A DNA stretch of 57,355 nt from Gaiellales bacterium (GTDB taxonomy: Bacteria; Actinomycetota; Thermoleophilia; Gaiellales; JAICJC01): contig DASWRM010000036.1 of the NCBI GenBank assembly GCA_036403155.1, forward strand, positions 1-57,355. Direction: 5' to 3'. Numbering within the stretch: position 1 is the stretch's first letter; the number at the start of each line of letters is the position of its first letter. The position numbers and the translations under genes are program-made. Of the stretch, positions 7,813 through 15,329 are shown piece after piece. Under the pieces are notes generated by a model. It made no database searches, was not told the origin of the DNA, and saw only the letters and a program-made list of their open reading frames with translations.

Positions 7813-9668
7813 GCGGCTCCTTGCGGTTCGAAGACGTGCAGCTGGCGGATGGCGGTGTCGACCGCGTTGGCGGCGGTCTGGCCGAGCCCGCAGATGGATG
7901 CGTCGCGCATGGCCTGGGCGATCTCGCCCAGGAGCGCGACCTCGTCCGCGACCGTGCCGCGCGGCCGGCCGGAGGCGAGCCGCAGCAGCGCCTCCTGCTG
8001 GCGCACGGTGCCGACCCGGCAGGGGACGCACTGGCCGCAGGACTCGTCACGGAAGAAGGCGGCGATGCGGAGCAGGATGGGCACGAGGTCAACGGTGTCG
8101 TCGAACACCATCACGACACCCGACCCGAGCGTCGCGCCGGCGGCGCGCGTCGCCTCGAAGGAGAGCTCGAGGTCGAGCGCGTCGGCACCGACGAAGCCGC
8201 CCGCCGCGCCGCCGAGCAGGATCGCCTTCAGCGGCCGGCCGGCGCGCACGCCTCCCGCCATCTCCAGCACGCTCCCCAGCGACACGCCGAACGGCACCTC
8301 GTACAGCCCCGGCCGCTCGATGCAGCCGGACAGGCACAGGAGCCGGGTGCCGGTCGACTGCTCGGTGCCGATGCGGGCGAAGGCGTCGCCGCCCTCGAGC
8401 ACGATGTCCAGGACGTTGATCAGGCTCTCGACGTTGTTGACGACCGTCGGCTTCCCGAACAGCCCGGCGTCGACGGGGAACGGCGGCTTGTTCCGCGGCT
8501 CGCCGCGGAGCCCCTCGATCGAGTTGAAGAGCGCGGTCTCCTCGCCGCAGATATAGGCGCCTGCGCCCTTTCGCAGCTCGATGTCGAAGCGGACGCCGTG
8601 GCCCATGACGTCGTCGCCGAGCATGCCCCACTGCCGCGCCTGCGTGACCGCCTCGGTCAGTCGCCGCCACGCCAGCGGGTACTCGCCGCGCAGGTAGATG
8701 TAGCCGTGCTCGGCGCCCACGGCGAAGCCGGTGATGACCAGCGCTTCGATCAGCGCGAACGGGTCGCTCTCGATGACGACGCGATCCTTGAAGGTGCCGG
8801 GCTCGGACTCGTCAGCGTTGCAGACGACGAAATGCGGGCGCGCCGGATTGCGGGCGACGGCCTCCCACTTGCGGCCGGTGGGGAAGGCGGCGCCACCGCG
8901 GCCGAGCAGCTTGGAGTCCGTCATCTCCCTGATGACGCCGGCCGGCCCGATCTCGAGAGCGCGGCGCAATGCCTGGAAGCCTCCGGCGTTGCGGTAGCTC
9001 TCGAGGCTGGAGGGGTCGACGACGCCAACGCGACGGAGCAGCCGCAGCGACCCGGGATCGCTCTCGCGCTGCGGGACGATCGTCCCGGTCGCGGCCGGCT
9101 CTCCGCCGGACAGGGCCGCCAGGACGTCGTCCACGGACGCGGGCGCCACGGAGCGCTCCTCGGCGTCCTCACCGGCGCGGGTCACCAGCACGGCCGGCGC
9201 CTGCTCGCAGAGCCCCAGGCACGGGCTCTCCAGCCAGGTGGCCGAGCCCTCGCCGGTCGGCGTGCCGGCGCCGCCCACCCGCTCCTCGAGGTTCGCCACG
9301 AGCTCCGCGCTACCGCGGCACATGCAGGCGATGTCGGTGCAGACGTGGGCAACGGTGGCGGGGCGCGGCTCGAGCGCGAACAGCGCGTAGAAGCTGGCGA
9401 CGCCGTACGCCTCGGCCGGCGGGATCGTGAGGCGCCGGCAGACGTATCCCAGCGCGCCGGGGCTGATCCAGCCGGCTCGCGCCTGCACCTCGTGAAGCAC
9501 CGGCAGCAGGAGATGACGGCGGCCGCGGGCCTCGTGCCCTCCGAGCGCGGACTGCGAATCGTCGCCGCGGCGGCCGCCCTCCCATGACGAGCGGGGCGGG
9601 CCGAGCAGCGCGTCGACCGCCGCGCGCTCTGCCTCGGTCGGCTCCTCGGATGTGAGGCGGAGATCCAC
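7809..9668 (-). CDS. fdhB: NAD-dependent formate dehydrogenase diaphorase subunit, NuoE-NuoF fusion
   Basis: 619 aa. Residues 45-165 are a thioredoxin-like [2Fe-2S] NuoE domain (CTDIACMCRG and ESPCLGLCEQAPA). Residues 215-600 are NuoF: the FMN/NADH-binding GRGGAAFPTGRKWEAV, NADESEPGTFKDR and GAGAYICGEETALFNS, then the [4Fe-4S] motif SCGQCVPCRVG. It passes electrons from formate oxidation to NAD+ (or back) in the cytoplasm. It lies 6 bp after fdhA and overlaps the Fe-S subunit by 4 bp. FdsB and HoxF-type proteins have the same layout. Confidence 0.92.
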   Translation of the reverse strand: MDLRLTSEEPTEAERAAVDALLGPPRSSWEGGRRGDDSQSALGGHEARGRRHLLLPVLHEVQARAGWISPGALGYVCRRLTIPPAEAYGVASFYALFALEPRPATVAHVCTDIACMCRGSAELVANLEERVGGAGTPTGEGSATWLESPCLGLCEQAPAVLVTRAGEDAEERSVAPASVDDVLAALSGGEPAATGTIVPQRESDPGSLRLLRRVGVVDPSSLESYRNAGGFQALRRALEIGPAGVIREMTDSKLLGRGGAAFPTGRKWEAVARNPARPHFVVCNADESEPGTFKDRVVIESDPFALIEALVITGFAVGAEHGYIYLRGEYPLAWRRLTEAVTQARQWGMLGDDVMGHGVRFDIELRKGAGAYICGEETALFNSIEGLRGEPRNKPPFPVDAGLFGKPTVVNNVESLINVLDIVLEGGDAFARIGTEQSTGTRLLCLSGCIERPGLYEVPFGVSLGSVLEMAGGVRAGRPLKAILLGGAAGGFVGADALDLELSFEATRAAGATLGSGVVMVFDDTVDLVPILLRIAAFFRDESCGQCVPCRVGTVRQQEALLRLASGRPRGTVADEVALLGEIAQAMRDASICGLGQTAANAVDTAIRQLHVFEPQGAA

Positions 9669-9674
9669 GGGGCG

Positions 9675-11612
9675 CTACCGGGCGGGCACGGCCGCCGCCG
9701 GCCGGTCGTGGCGCTCGCGCACCGTGAGCTTCTCCACCCTGATCGCGGCCGCCTTGAACTCTGCCGTGCCGGACTTGGGATCCGTGGCCTCGATGGTGAG
9801 GACGTTCGTCTCGACCTGGTCGGGGAAGTGCAGGGTCATGAACGCAAGGCCGGCCCTCAGCGATGCGTCGATGCGAACGGGAGCGGTGACCGATCCGCGG
9901 CGCGAGCTGACCAGCACCTCCTCGCCGTCGGCGACGCCGAGGCGCTCGCAGTCCTCCGGAGACAGGTCGAGCGACTCGCCCCGCCGCAGCGGCGAGGTGT
10001 AGCCGCCGCTCTGCACGCCGGTGTTGTACGAGTCGAGGCGCCGGCCGGTGGTGAGACGGATCGGGAAGTCGTCGTCGAGCTCGTCGACCGGAAGCTCGTG
10101 CAGGACGACGTTGAACGGAGCGCGGGCGCCGGTGACCGGGTCGTCCCAGAGCCTGCCGTGGAGGAACGGGGAACCGGTGTCCTCCTCGTCGGTGCACGGC
10201 CACTGCACGCCGCCCAGCCGCTCCAGCTTCTCGTAGCTCATGCCGGCGTGCATCGGGGACAGCGAGCGCAGCTCGTTCCAGACCTGCTCGGCGCTCTCGT
10301 AGCGCCAGTCGTGGCCGAGCCGGCGGGCGATCTCGCAGACGATCTCGATGTCGTCACGGGCCTGGCCGGGCGGGTCGAGCGCCTTGCGGACGCGCTGGAC
10401 GCGGCGCTCGCTGTTCGTGACGGTGCCCTCGGACTCGCACCAGCTGGCCGACGCGGGGAGCACGACATCCGCGAGCTCAGCCGTCTTGGTCAGGAAGATG
10501 TCCTGGACGACGAGGTGGTCGAGGCTCTCGAGCAGGTGCCTGGTGTGCTTCGCGTCGGCCTCGGACTGCGCCGGGTTCTCGCCGACGACGTACGCCGCTC
10601 GCAGCTCGCCGCGCTCGATCGCCTGGAACATCTGCGTCAGGTGCCAGCCGTAGCGCGGCAGGATGGAGGCACCCCACGCCTGCTCGAAGCGGGCGCGCGC
10701 GGCGTGATCGGCCTCGATGTCCTGGAACCCGGGCAGCTTGTTCGGGATGGCGCCCATGTCGCCGCCTCCCTGCACGTTGTTCTGGCCGCGCAGCGGGTTC
10801 AGGCCTGAGCCGTAGCGGCCGACGTGGCCGGTGAGGAGGGCGAGGTTGATCAGCGAGAAGACGTTGTCCACCGCGTTGTGATGCTCGGTGATGCCGAGCG
10901 TCCAGCAGATCATGGCGCGGTCGGCGCGGCCGTAGGCATGGGCGGCCTCCCGGATCAGCTCGGCGGGGACGCCGGTCTCCCGCTCACCGCGCTCGAGCGT
11001 CCACTCCTCGACGCTGGCCGCGTACTCGTCAAAGCCGGTCGTCGCGCGGTCGATGAACTCGCGGTTGTGGAGCCCCTCGTGGATGATCTCGCGCGCCATC
11101 GTGTTGGAAAGCGCGATGTCCGTGCCCACGTCGATTCCCAGCCAGCCGTCGGCCCACTGGGCCGAGCTCGTCCGCCGGGGATCGACGACGTACAGGCGCG
11201 CGCCGTTGTTCACCGCCTTGAGGACGTGATGGAAGAAGATCGGATGGGTTTCGCGGGCGTTCGACCCCCACAGCAGGATCAGGTCGGTCTCCCTGACCTC
11301 CTCGTAGGAGCTCGTGCCGCCCCCGGCCCCGAACACTGTCGCCAGACCGACGACGCTTGGTGCGTGTCAGGTGCGGTTGCAGCTGTCGACGTTGTTCGAG
11401 CCCATGACGGCGCGCGTGAACTTCTGAGTGACGAAGTTCACCTCGTTGGTCGCCTTGGAGCAGCTGAACAGGCCGAACGCTGCCGGGCCGGCCTCGCGGG
11501 CGGTGCGAAAGCCGTCGGCGGCGCGGTCGAGCGCCTCCTCCCAGGTCGCCGTCCGCAGCGCGCCGTTCTCGCGCACCAGGGGCTCGGTCAGTCGGGTCAG
11601 TTGTGGTCGCAT
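9675..11612 (-). CDS. fdhA: Formate dehydrogenase catalytic subunit, selenocysteine-containing (UGA read-through)
   Basis: 645 aa if the TGA at 11367-11369 (codon 82) is read as selenocysteine. Upstream coding ends NNVDSCNRT, and coding resumes in the same frame as HAPSVVGLATVFGAGGG, exactly where formate dehydrogenases have Sec or Cys as the molybdenum ligand. A SECIS-like hairpin follows. Later residues match the bis-MGD oxidoreductase core (LLWGSNARETHPI, LRGQNNVQGGGDMGA, MTLHFPDQVETNVLTIEATDP). The N-terminal Fe4S4 domain is missing and is encoded at 6874-7812. The start is ATG 11612 (MRPQLTRL) with a near-perfect ribosome-binding site GGAGGAGGTGAT just upstream. An automatic annotation would probably call this two broken genes. 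Confidence 0.9.
11338..11354 (-). promoter_or_regulatory. SECIS-like hairpin after the fdhA UGA
   Basis: On the minus strand GUCG, a bulged U and C lead into the loop GGUCUG, closed by G and CGAC. The GGUCUG begins 18 bases after the UGA, the same spacing and loop sequence I recall for the Escherichia coli fdhF SECIS, which also has a bulged U just below the loop. This is the element SelB recognises to recode UGA. Confidence 0.75.
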
Positions 11613-11831
11613 GTGTCCATCACCTCCTCCCGCACGGTCGCAGGGACGCAGGCGTCCGGACGCGCGGGACGCCAGGGAATCATTGCCGAGACTCGCCCGC
11701 CAGTAAAGTGGACCGGCCCCCACAGTGCGGGCGCCCGCGCTGGGCGGGGCACCATGCCGGCGGGCGGAGGGGTCATGCGAGGCGTGCCTCCCACCCCGCG
11801 GATGCGACCGCCCCGTGACGCTTCCCCCAAT

Positions 11832-11851
11832 TATTGGAGACCAAGTCGTTC
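11832..11851 (+). repeat. Direct repeat copy 1 (TATTGGAGACCAAGTCGTTC)
   Basis: Identical 20-mer to 11962-11981, 130 bp away. Both copies are preceded by CCCGTGACGCT and followed by a variant of CACAGGCG, so the repeat unit is about 50 bp and imperfect. It contains a small inverted repeat, TTGG-aga-CCAA. Confidence 0.7.
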
Positions 11852-11931
11852 ACAGGCGTCGTTGCATCCCCGTGACGTCGCGCGACCTGAACGGGGTCTC
11901 GCGATACCCCTCGGGCCGCATGGCTCCGTGT

Positions 11932-11948
11932 GTCACGGCCCCCGTGAC
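11932..11948. promoter_or_regulatory. Inverted repeat GTCACGG-CCC-CCGTGAC
   Basis: A perfect 7-bp palindrome with a 3-base spacer between the two direct repeats. It could be the operator of a dimeric regulator of the fdh operon. The CCGTGAC half-site recurs at about 11813 and 11870. Confidence 0.4.
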
Positions 11949-11961
11949 GCTGCGCGCCATG

Positions 11962-11981
11962 TATTGGAGACCAAGTCGTTC
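11962..11981 (+). repeat. Direct repeat copy 2 (TATTGGAGACCAAGTCGTTC)
   Basis: Second identical copy of the 20-mer at 11832-11851, farther from fdhA and closer to tRNA-Phe. Confidence 0.7.
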
Positions 11982-11990
11982 CAGGCGAGC

Positions 11991-12006
11991 GTGACGGGCC
12001 TGTCAC
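11991..12006. promoter_or_regulatory. Inverted repeat GTGAC-GGGCCT-GTCAC
   Basis: A 5-bp palindrome with a 6-base spacer just beyond repeat copy 2. It uses the same GTGAC/GTCAC half-sites as the palindrome at 11932-11948 but in the other order. Confidence 0.3.
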
Positions 12007-12119
12007 GGGTTCGCGGTTGATGGGCCCGCCGCGTCACAGGCGGGAACGAGGCAGGGCGACGTCTGCCGCTTGGGGCTGACCCGGCCGATGTGCTCGATCT
12101 GCCGGTCAGCCGTCATCGA

Positions 12120-12192
12120 TGGCGAGGGGCAGAGTCGAACTGCCGACACCGCGATTTTCAGTCGCGTGCTCTACCAACTGAGCTACCTCGCC
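12120..12192 (-). tRNA. tRNA-Phe (GAA)
   Basis: The minus strand folds into a complete cloverleaf: acceptor GGCGAGG/CCTCGCC, D arm GCTC..GAGC, anticodon stem CGCGA/TCGCG with loop CTGAAAA (anticodon GAA), T arm GGCAG-TTCGACT-CTGCC, discriminator A. CCA is not encoded. Confidence 0.97.
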
Positions 12193-12216
12193 GCGGGCGA
12201 CAGTGTACCGGCAAAG

Positions 12217-12259
12217 GAACGGCCTCCGGGACGGTGCTACCGCTCCGCGAAGGCCGTTC
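12217..12259. terminator. Long hairpin between the heme operon and tRNA-Phe
   Basis: GAACGGCCT at 12217-12225 pairs perfectly with AGGCCGTTC at 12251-12259 around a 25-base loop. It lies after the last gene of the 12.3-20.5 kb operon and before tRNA-Phe. There is no T-run, so it may instead be a processing or attenuation structure. Confidence 0.35.
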
Positions 12260-12313
12260 TGTACCCGGCATCCCACCACGTCCGGCGGCCCGCGTCAAGG
12301 GCCGCTCGCGGGC

Positions 12314-13132
12314 TCACGCGCCGGCCGGCTCGAAGTCGATGGTCATCGTGTCGAGCGGATCCGCCTCGACCAGCTCCGCGGCATTTCCGCGGTTGATCGC
12401 AACCGAGAGACGCTGCTCGGAGTCCTCGTAGAGCACCAGCTCGCCGCGCTCGACGTCGGCGAACGTGAGCGCGCACATGGCGTAGTACCGGTCGTCGCGA
12501 TGCGCCAGCTCGACCCTCCGGCCGCTCTCGAACAGCCCGTCGACGTCCGCGAGCTCCGCCGAGAGCTGGATGTTCCCGAAGCGGTCGATCTGCTGCACCG
12601 CGGCCGTCAGCACCGACCCCTCCACCGACGCCGCGAGCTCCTGCAACCGCACGAGCTCACCCGGGTCGATGCGATGGCCCAGCCGGTCGGGGTCGAGCCC
12701 GGCCGCCAGATGACCCGACACCGGTGAGAACACGTCCCGGCCGTGGAACGTCCGCGAGACGGCCGGCAGCATGTACCGCGACTCGGTGATCTCGACGGCC
12801 AGCTCGATCCCGCCGCTGGCCTCCGCGGCGGCGATCAGCAACCCGTTGTCCGGGCCGACGAACAGCCGCCCGTCGGCGGCACGCAGGCAGATCGCCCGGC
12901 GCTCCGACCCGACGCCAGGATCGACGACCGCCATGTGGACGCCGACGGGCAGGTAGGGGATCGACCCGGCGAGGACGCGCGCGCCCTGCCCGACGGACTG
13001 CGGCTGGATGCCGTGGCCGAGGTGGATCACCTCCGCGTCGGGGCACGTGCGCACGATCACGCCGTGGCAGATGCCGACGAAGGGGTCGGACGACCCGAAG
13101 TCCGACAGAAAGGTGACGACCGGCCTGGTCAC
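12314..13132 (-). CDS. SAM hydroxide adenosyltransferase (DUF62 family)
   Basis: 272 aa, GTG start. The family (related to fluorinase and chlorinase) hydrolyses S-adenosylmethionine to adenosine and methionine using a water activated by an Asp-Arg-His set. Visible signatures are VTFLSDFGSSDPFVG at the N-terminus, VDPGVGSERRAI, FVGPDNGLL and TFHGRDVFSPV, with a C-terminal barrel domain containing DRFGNIQLS. It overlaps the cobA/hemD stop (GTGA) and is the last gene of the operon. The context, directly after a SAM-dependent methyltransferase domain, may mean SAM turnover control; that is inference. Confidence 0.92.
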   Translation of the reverse strand: MTRPVVTFLSDFGSSDPFVGICHGVIVRTCPDAEVIHLGHGIQPQSVGQGARVLAGSIPYLPVGVHMAVVDPGVGSERRAICLRAADGRLFVGPDNGLLIAAAEASGGIELAVEITESRYMLPAVSRTFHGRDVFSPVSGHLAAGLDPDRLGHRIDPGELVRLQELAASVEGSVLTAAVQQIDRFGNIQLSAELADVDGLFESGRRVELAHRDDRYYAMCALTFADVERGELVLYEDSEQRLSVAINRGNAAELVEADPLDTMTIDFEPAGA

Positions 13133-14574
13133 GCGCTCAAGGGTAGTGCGGCCGCTGCCAGCACCGCCCGCACCAGCCCGTCCACGTCGTGCGGGTCTGC
13201 CTCGACCAGCGGCTCGATCCCGTGCGCGCGCAGCGCCTCGCTCGTCACCGGCCCGATCGAGACCGAACGCAGCCGGCGGGCGCCGTCGCCGGGCAGCGCA
13301 GCCACCAGGTTGTCCACCGTCGACGAGGACGTGAAGGTGACGAGATCGGCGGCGGCGACCGCCGCGCCGTCCACAGGCTCGCGCACCGTGCGGTAGACGT
13401 GCAGGACGTCGACGTCGGCGCCGCCCTCCCGGAGCCCGTCGGGCAGCGCTGGCCGAGCGCCCTCCGCGGTCGCGACGAGCACCCGCTTTCCGCGCACGTC
13501 GCCGAGCGCGGGCACCATCGCATCGGACACCGCCTGCTCCGGCACGACGTCCGCAACGATGCCGCGTCGCCGCAGCGCCTCCGCCGTCGCCCGCCCGACG
13601 GCAGCCACGGTCACTCCGTGCAGCGCACGCACGTCGCCGTCCAGCAGCCGCTCGACGCCGTTACCGCTGGTCACGCAGACAACGTCGTAGGCCGAGAGGT
13701 CCGGCCGGTCGAACGGCAGCGGCTCGATCGCGATGGCCGGCGCCTCGACGACGTCCGCACCGAGGTCGGCGAGGCGGGCCGCCAGCGCACTCGCCTGCGG
13801 CCGCGCCCGGGTGACGACCACCGTCCGGCCGAACAGCGGCCGGCGCTCGTACCATGCGAGCCGCTCGTGGAGCGCAGCAACCGCGCCGACCAGCGTGATG
13901 GCCGGTGCCGGGAGCCCCGCGGCGGCCTCGGCGATCTCGGCCAGCGGCGCGGCGACCGTCCGCTGGTTCGGCCGCGTCCCGTGCGAGATGACCGCTGCCG
14001 GCGTGTCCGGCGCCATCCCGTGCTCGATCAGTCGCGCCGTGTTGGCCGCGAGCGACCGGACGCCCATCAGGAAGACCACCGTGCCCGGCGTCGCGGCGAG
14101 CGATGGCCAGTCGACGTCGCTCGACTCCTTGTCCGGGTCCTCGTGGCCCGTCACCACAGTCACCTGCGCCGCCATCCCGCGCTGCGTGACCGGGATCCCG
14201 GCGTACGCGGGCACCGCGTAGGCGGACGAGATCCCCGGAACCACCTCCCACGGGATCCCCGCCGCCTCCAGCGCGAGCGCCTCCTCGCCCCCGCGGCCGA
14301 AGATGAACGGGTCGCCGCCCTTCAGCCGCACCACGCTGTCCCAGCGCCCGCCCAGCTCGACCAGCACGTCGTTGATCTGCGCCTGCGTCAGCGCATGGCG
14401 GTTCGGCTCCTTGCCGGCGTAGATGCGCTCTGCCCCCGGGGCTGCCAGCGCGACGATGCGCGGGTCTGCGAGCCTGTCGTACACGAGCGCGTCGCACCGC
14501 TCGAGCAGCTCGCGGCCCCGCACGGTGAGCAGACCGGGATCGCCGGGGCCGGCTCCGACCAGGTACACCGTCAC
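13129..14574 (-). CDS. cobA/hemD: Uroporphyrinogen-III C-methyltransferase / uroporphyrinogen-III synthase fusion
   Basis: 481 aa. I start at GTG 14574 (VTVYLVGAGPGDPGLLT), which overlaps the hemC stop as GTGA. Residues 1-245 are CobA/SUMT: GAGPGDPGLLT, YAGKEPNRHALTQ, RLKGGDPFIFGRGGEE and VTQRGMA are typical. Residues 255-481 are HemD, which closes and inverts ring D of hydroxymethylbilane to uroporphyrinogen III (TSGNGVERLL, TFTSSSTVDNL, IGPVTSEALRAHG). The fusion makes uroporphyrinogen III and can divert it to precorrin-2/sirohydrochlorin. Confidence 0.95.
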   Translation of the reverse strand: MTVYLVGAGPGDPGLLTVRGRELLERCDALVYDRLADPRIVALAAPGAERIYAGKEPNRHALTQAQINDVLVELGGRWDSVVRLKGGDPFIFGRGGEEALALEAAGIPWEVVPGISSAYAVPAYAGIPVTQRGMAAQVTVVTGHEDPDKESSDVDWPSLAATPGTVVFLMGVRSLAANTARLIEHGMAPDTPAAVISHGTRPNQRTVAAPLAEIAEAAAGLPAPAITLVGAVAALHERLAWYERRPLFGRTVVVTRARPQASALAARLADLGADVVEAPAIAIEPLPFDRPDLSAYDVVCVTSGNGVERLLDGDVRALHGVTVAAVGRATAEALRRRGIVADVVPEQAVSDAMVPALGDVRGKRVLVATAEGARPALPDGLREGGADVDVLHVYRTVREPVDGAAVAAADLVTFTSSSTVDNLVAALPGDGARRLRSVSIGPVTSEALRAHGIEPLVEADPHDVDGLVRAVLAAAALPLSA

Positions 14575-15329
14575 GGCGCCAGCCACGAGCGGAGCCGCAG
14601 CTCCCCGTCCTCGTGCCATGCGTGGGCCGCCACCGGCACGGTGCAGCCGCCTCCCAGCTCGGCGACCCGTGCCCGCTCGGCGGCGAGCTGCTCGTGGGAC
14701 GGCCGATGGTCGAGCGCGGCCACCAGATGCCCCTCGCCCGTCCGCACCTGCAGGGCCAGCGCACCCTGCCCCGCCTCGGGCACGAAGTGGGCGGGATCGA
14801 AGAGGAAGGCGATCCGCTCGCGTAGCCCCAGCCGGATCAAGCCGGCGGCGGCGAGCACGATGGCATCGGCCTCGCCAGCGTCCAGCTTCCGCAGCCGCGT
14901 GTCGACGTTGCCCCGCAGCGGCACGACGTCGATGTCGGGCCGCAGGTGGGCGAGCAGCGCCGCCCGGCGCGCCGACGACGTGCCGATCCTGGCGCCGGGC
15001 GGGATCTCATCCAGCGAGGCGTGCGGCCCGCAGCAGGCGTCCCGCGGATCCTCGCGCTCGGGAACGGCGGCGATCTCCAGCCCGCCCGGCAGGTCGCCCG
15101 TCAGGTCCTTGGCGCTGTGAACGGCCACGTCGACCCGGCCGTCGAGCAGCGCGTGCTCGATCTCGCGGGTGAAGACGGCGCGCCCGTCGCCGATCCGGTC
15201 GAACCGCTCGCCGGGGTTCCGGTCGCCCGCCGTCTCGATCACCACCAGCTCGGCGTCCTCCAGCCGTTCCGCCACCCACCGTGCCTGTGCGGTCGCGAGC
15301 GCGCTGCCGCGCGTCCCGATCCGGATCAC
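14571..15329 (-). CDS. hemC: Hydroxymethylbilane synthase (porphobilinogen deaminase), short C-terminus
   Basis: 252 aa from GTG 15329 (VIRIGTRGSALATAQA), which overlaps the hemA stop as GTGA. It polymerises four porphobilinogens using a dipyrromethane cofactor. SAKDLTGDLP, GTSSARRAALL, LRGNVDTRLRKLD and the cofactor-binding cysteine in ELGGGCTVPVAAH are present. The family is usually about 300 aa: here domain 3 stops soon after the cysteine (ending LRLRSWLAP) and lacks roughly the last 50 residues. There is no room for them because cobA starts at the stop. Either a minimal domain 3 suffices or activity is altered. Confidence 0.92.
   Translation of the reverse strand: MIRIGTRGSALATAQARWVAERLEDAELVVIETAGDRNPGERFDRIGDGRAVFTREIEHALLDGRVDVAVHSAKDLTGDLPGGLEIAAVPEREDPRDACCGPHASLDEIPPGARIGTSSARRAALLAHLRPDIDVVPLRGNVDTRLRKLDAGEADAIVLAAAGLIRLGLRERIAFLFDPAHFVPEAGQGALALQVRTGEGHLVAALDHRPSHEQLAAERARVAELGGGCTVPVAAHAWHEDGELRLRSWLAP

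Larger units (their letters stand above)
11613..12119. other. Non-coding leader/intergenic region upstream of fdhA with repeats
   Basis: About 500 bp between the fdhA start and tRNA-Phe. No frame here looks like a gene. It contains two copies of a 20-base sequence and several GTGAC/GTCAC motifs, some as inverted repeats, so it is probably the control region of the formate dehydrogenase operon. Confidence 0.6.

Noticed and set aside
11367-11369. Simple nonsense mutation splitting fdhA into two pseudogene pieces
   Set aside because: The stop is TGA exactly at the known Sec/Cys position, the frame continues unshifted, and a GGUCUG hairpin follows at the expected distance.
11832-11981. CRISPR array
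   Set aside because: Only two copies 130 bp apart, with no regular spacers and no cas genes nearby.
12120-12192. tRNA-Sec to support the selenoprotein
   Set aside because: The anticodon is GAA and the fold is a normal tRNA-Phe; the other tRNA (55323) is tRNA-Val. Neither is tRNA-Sec.
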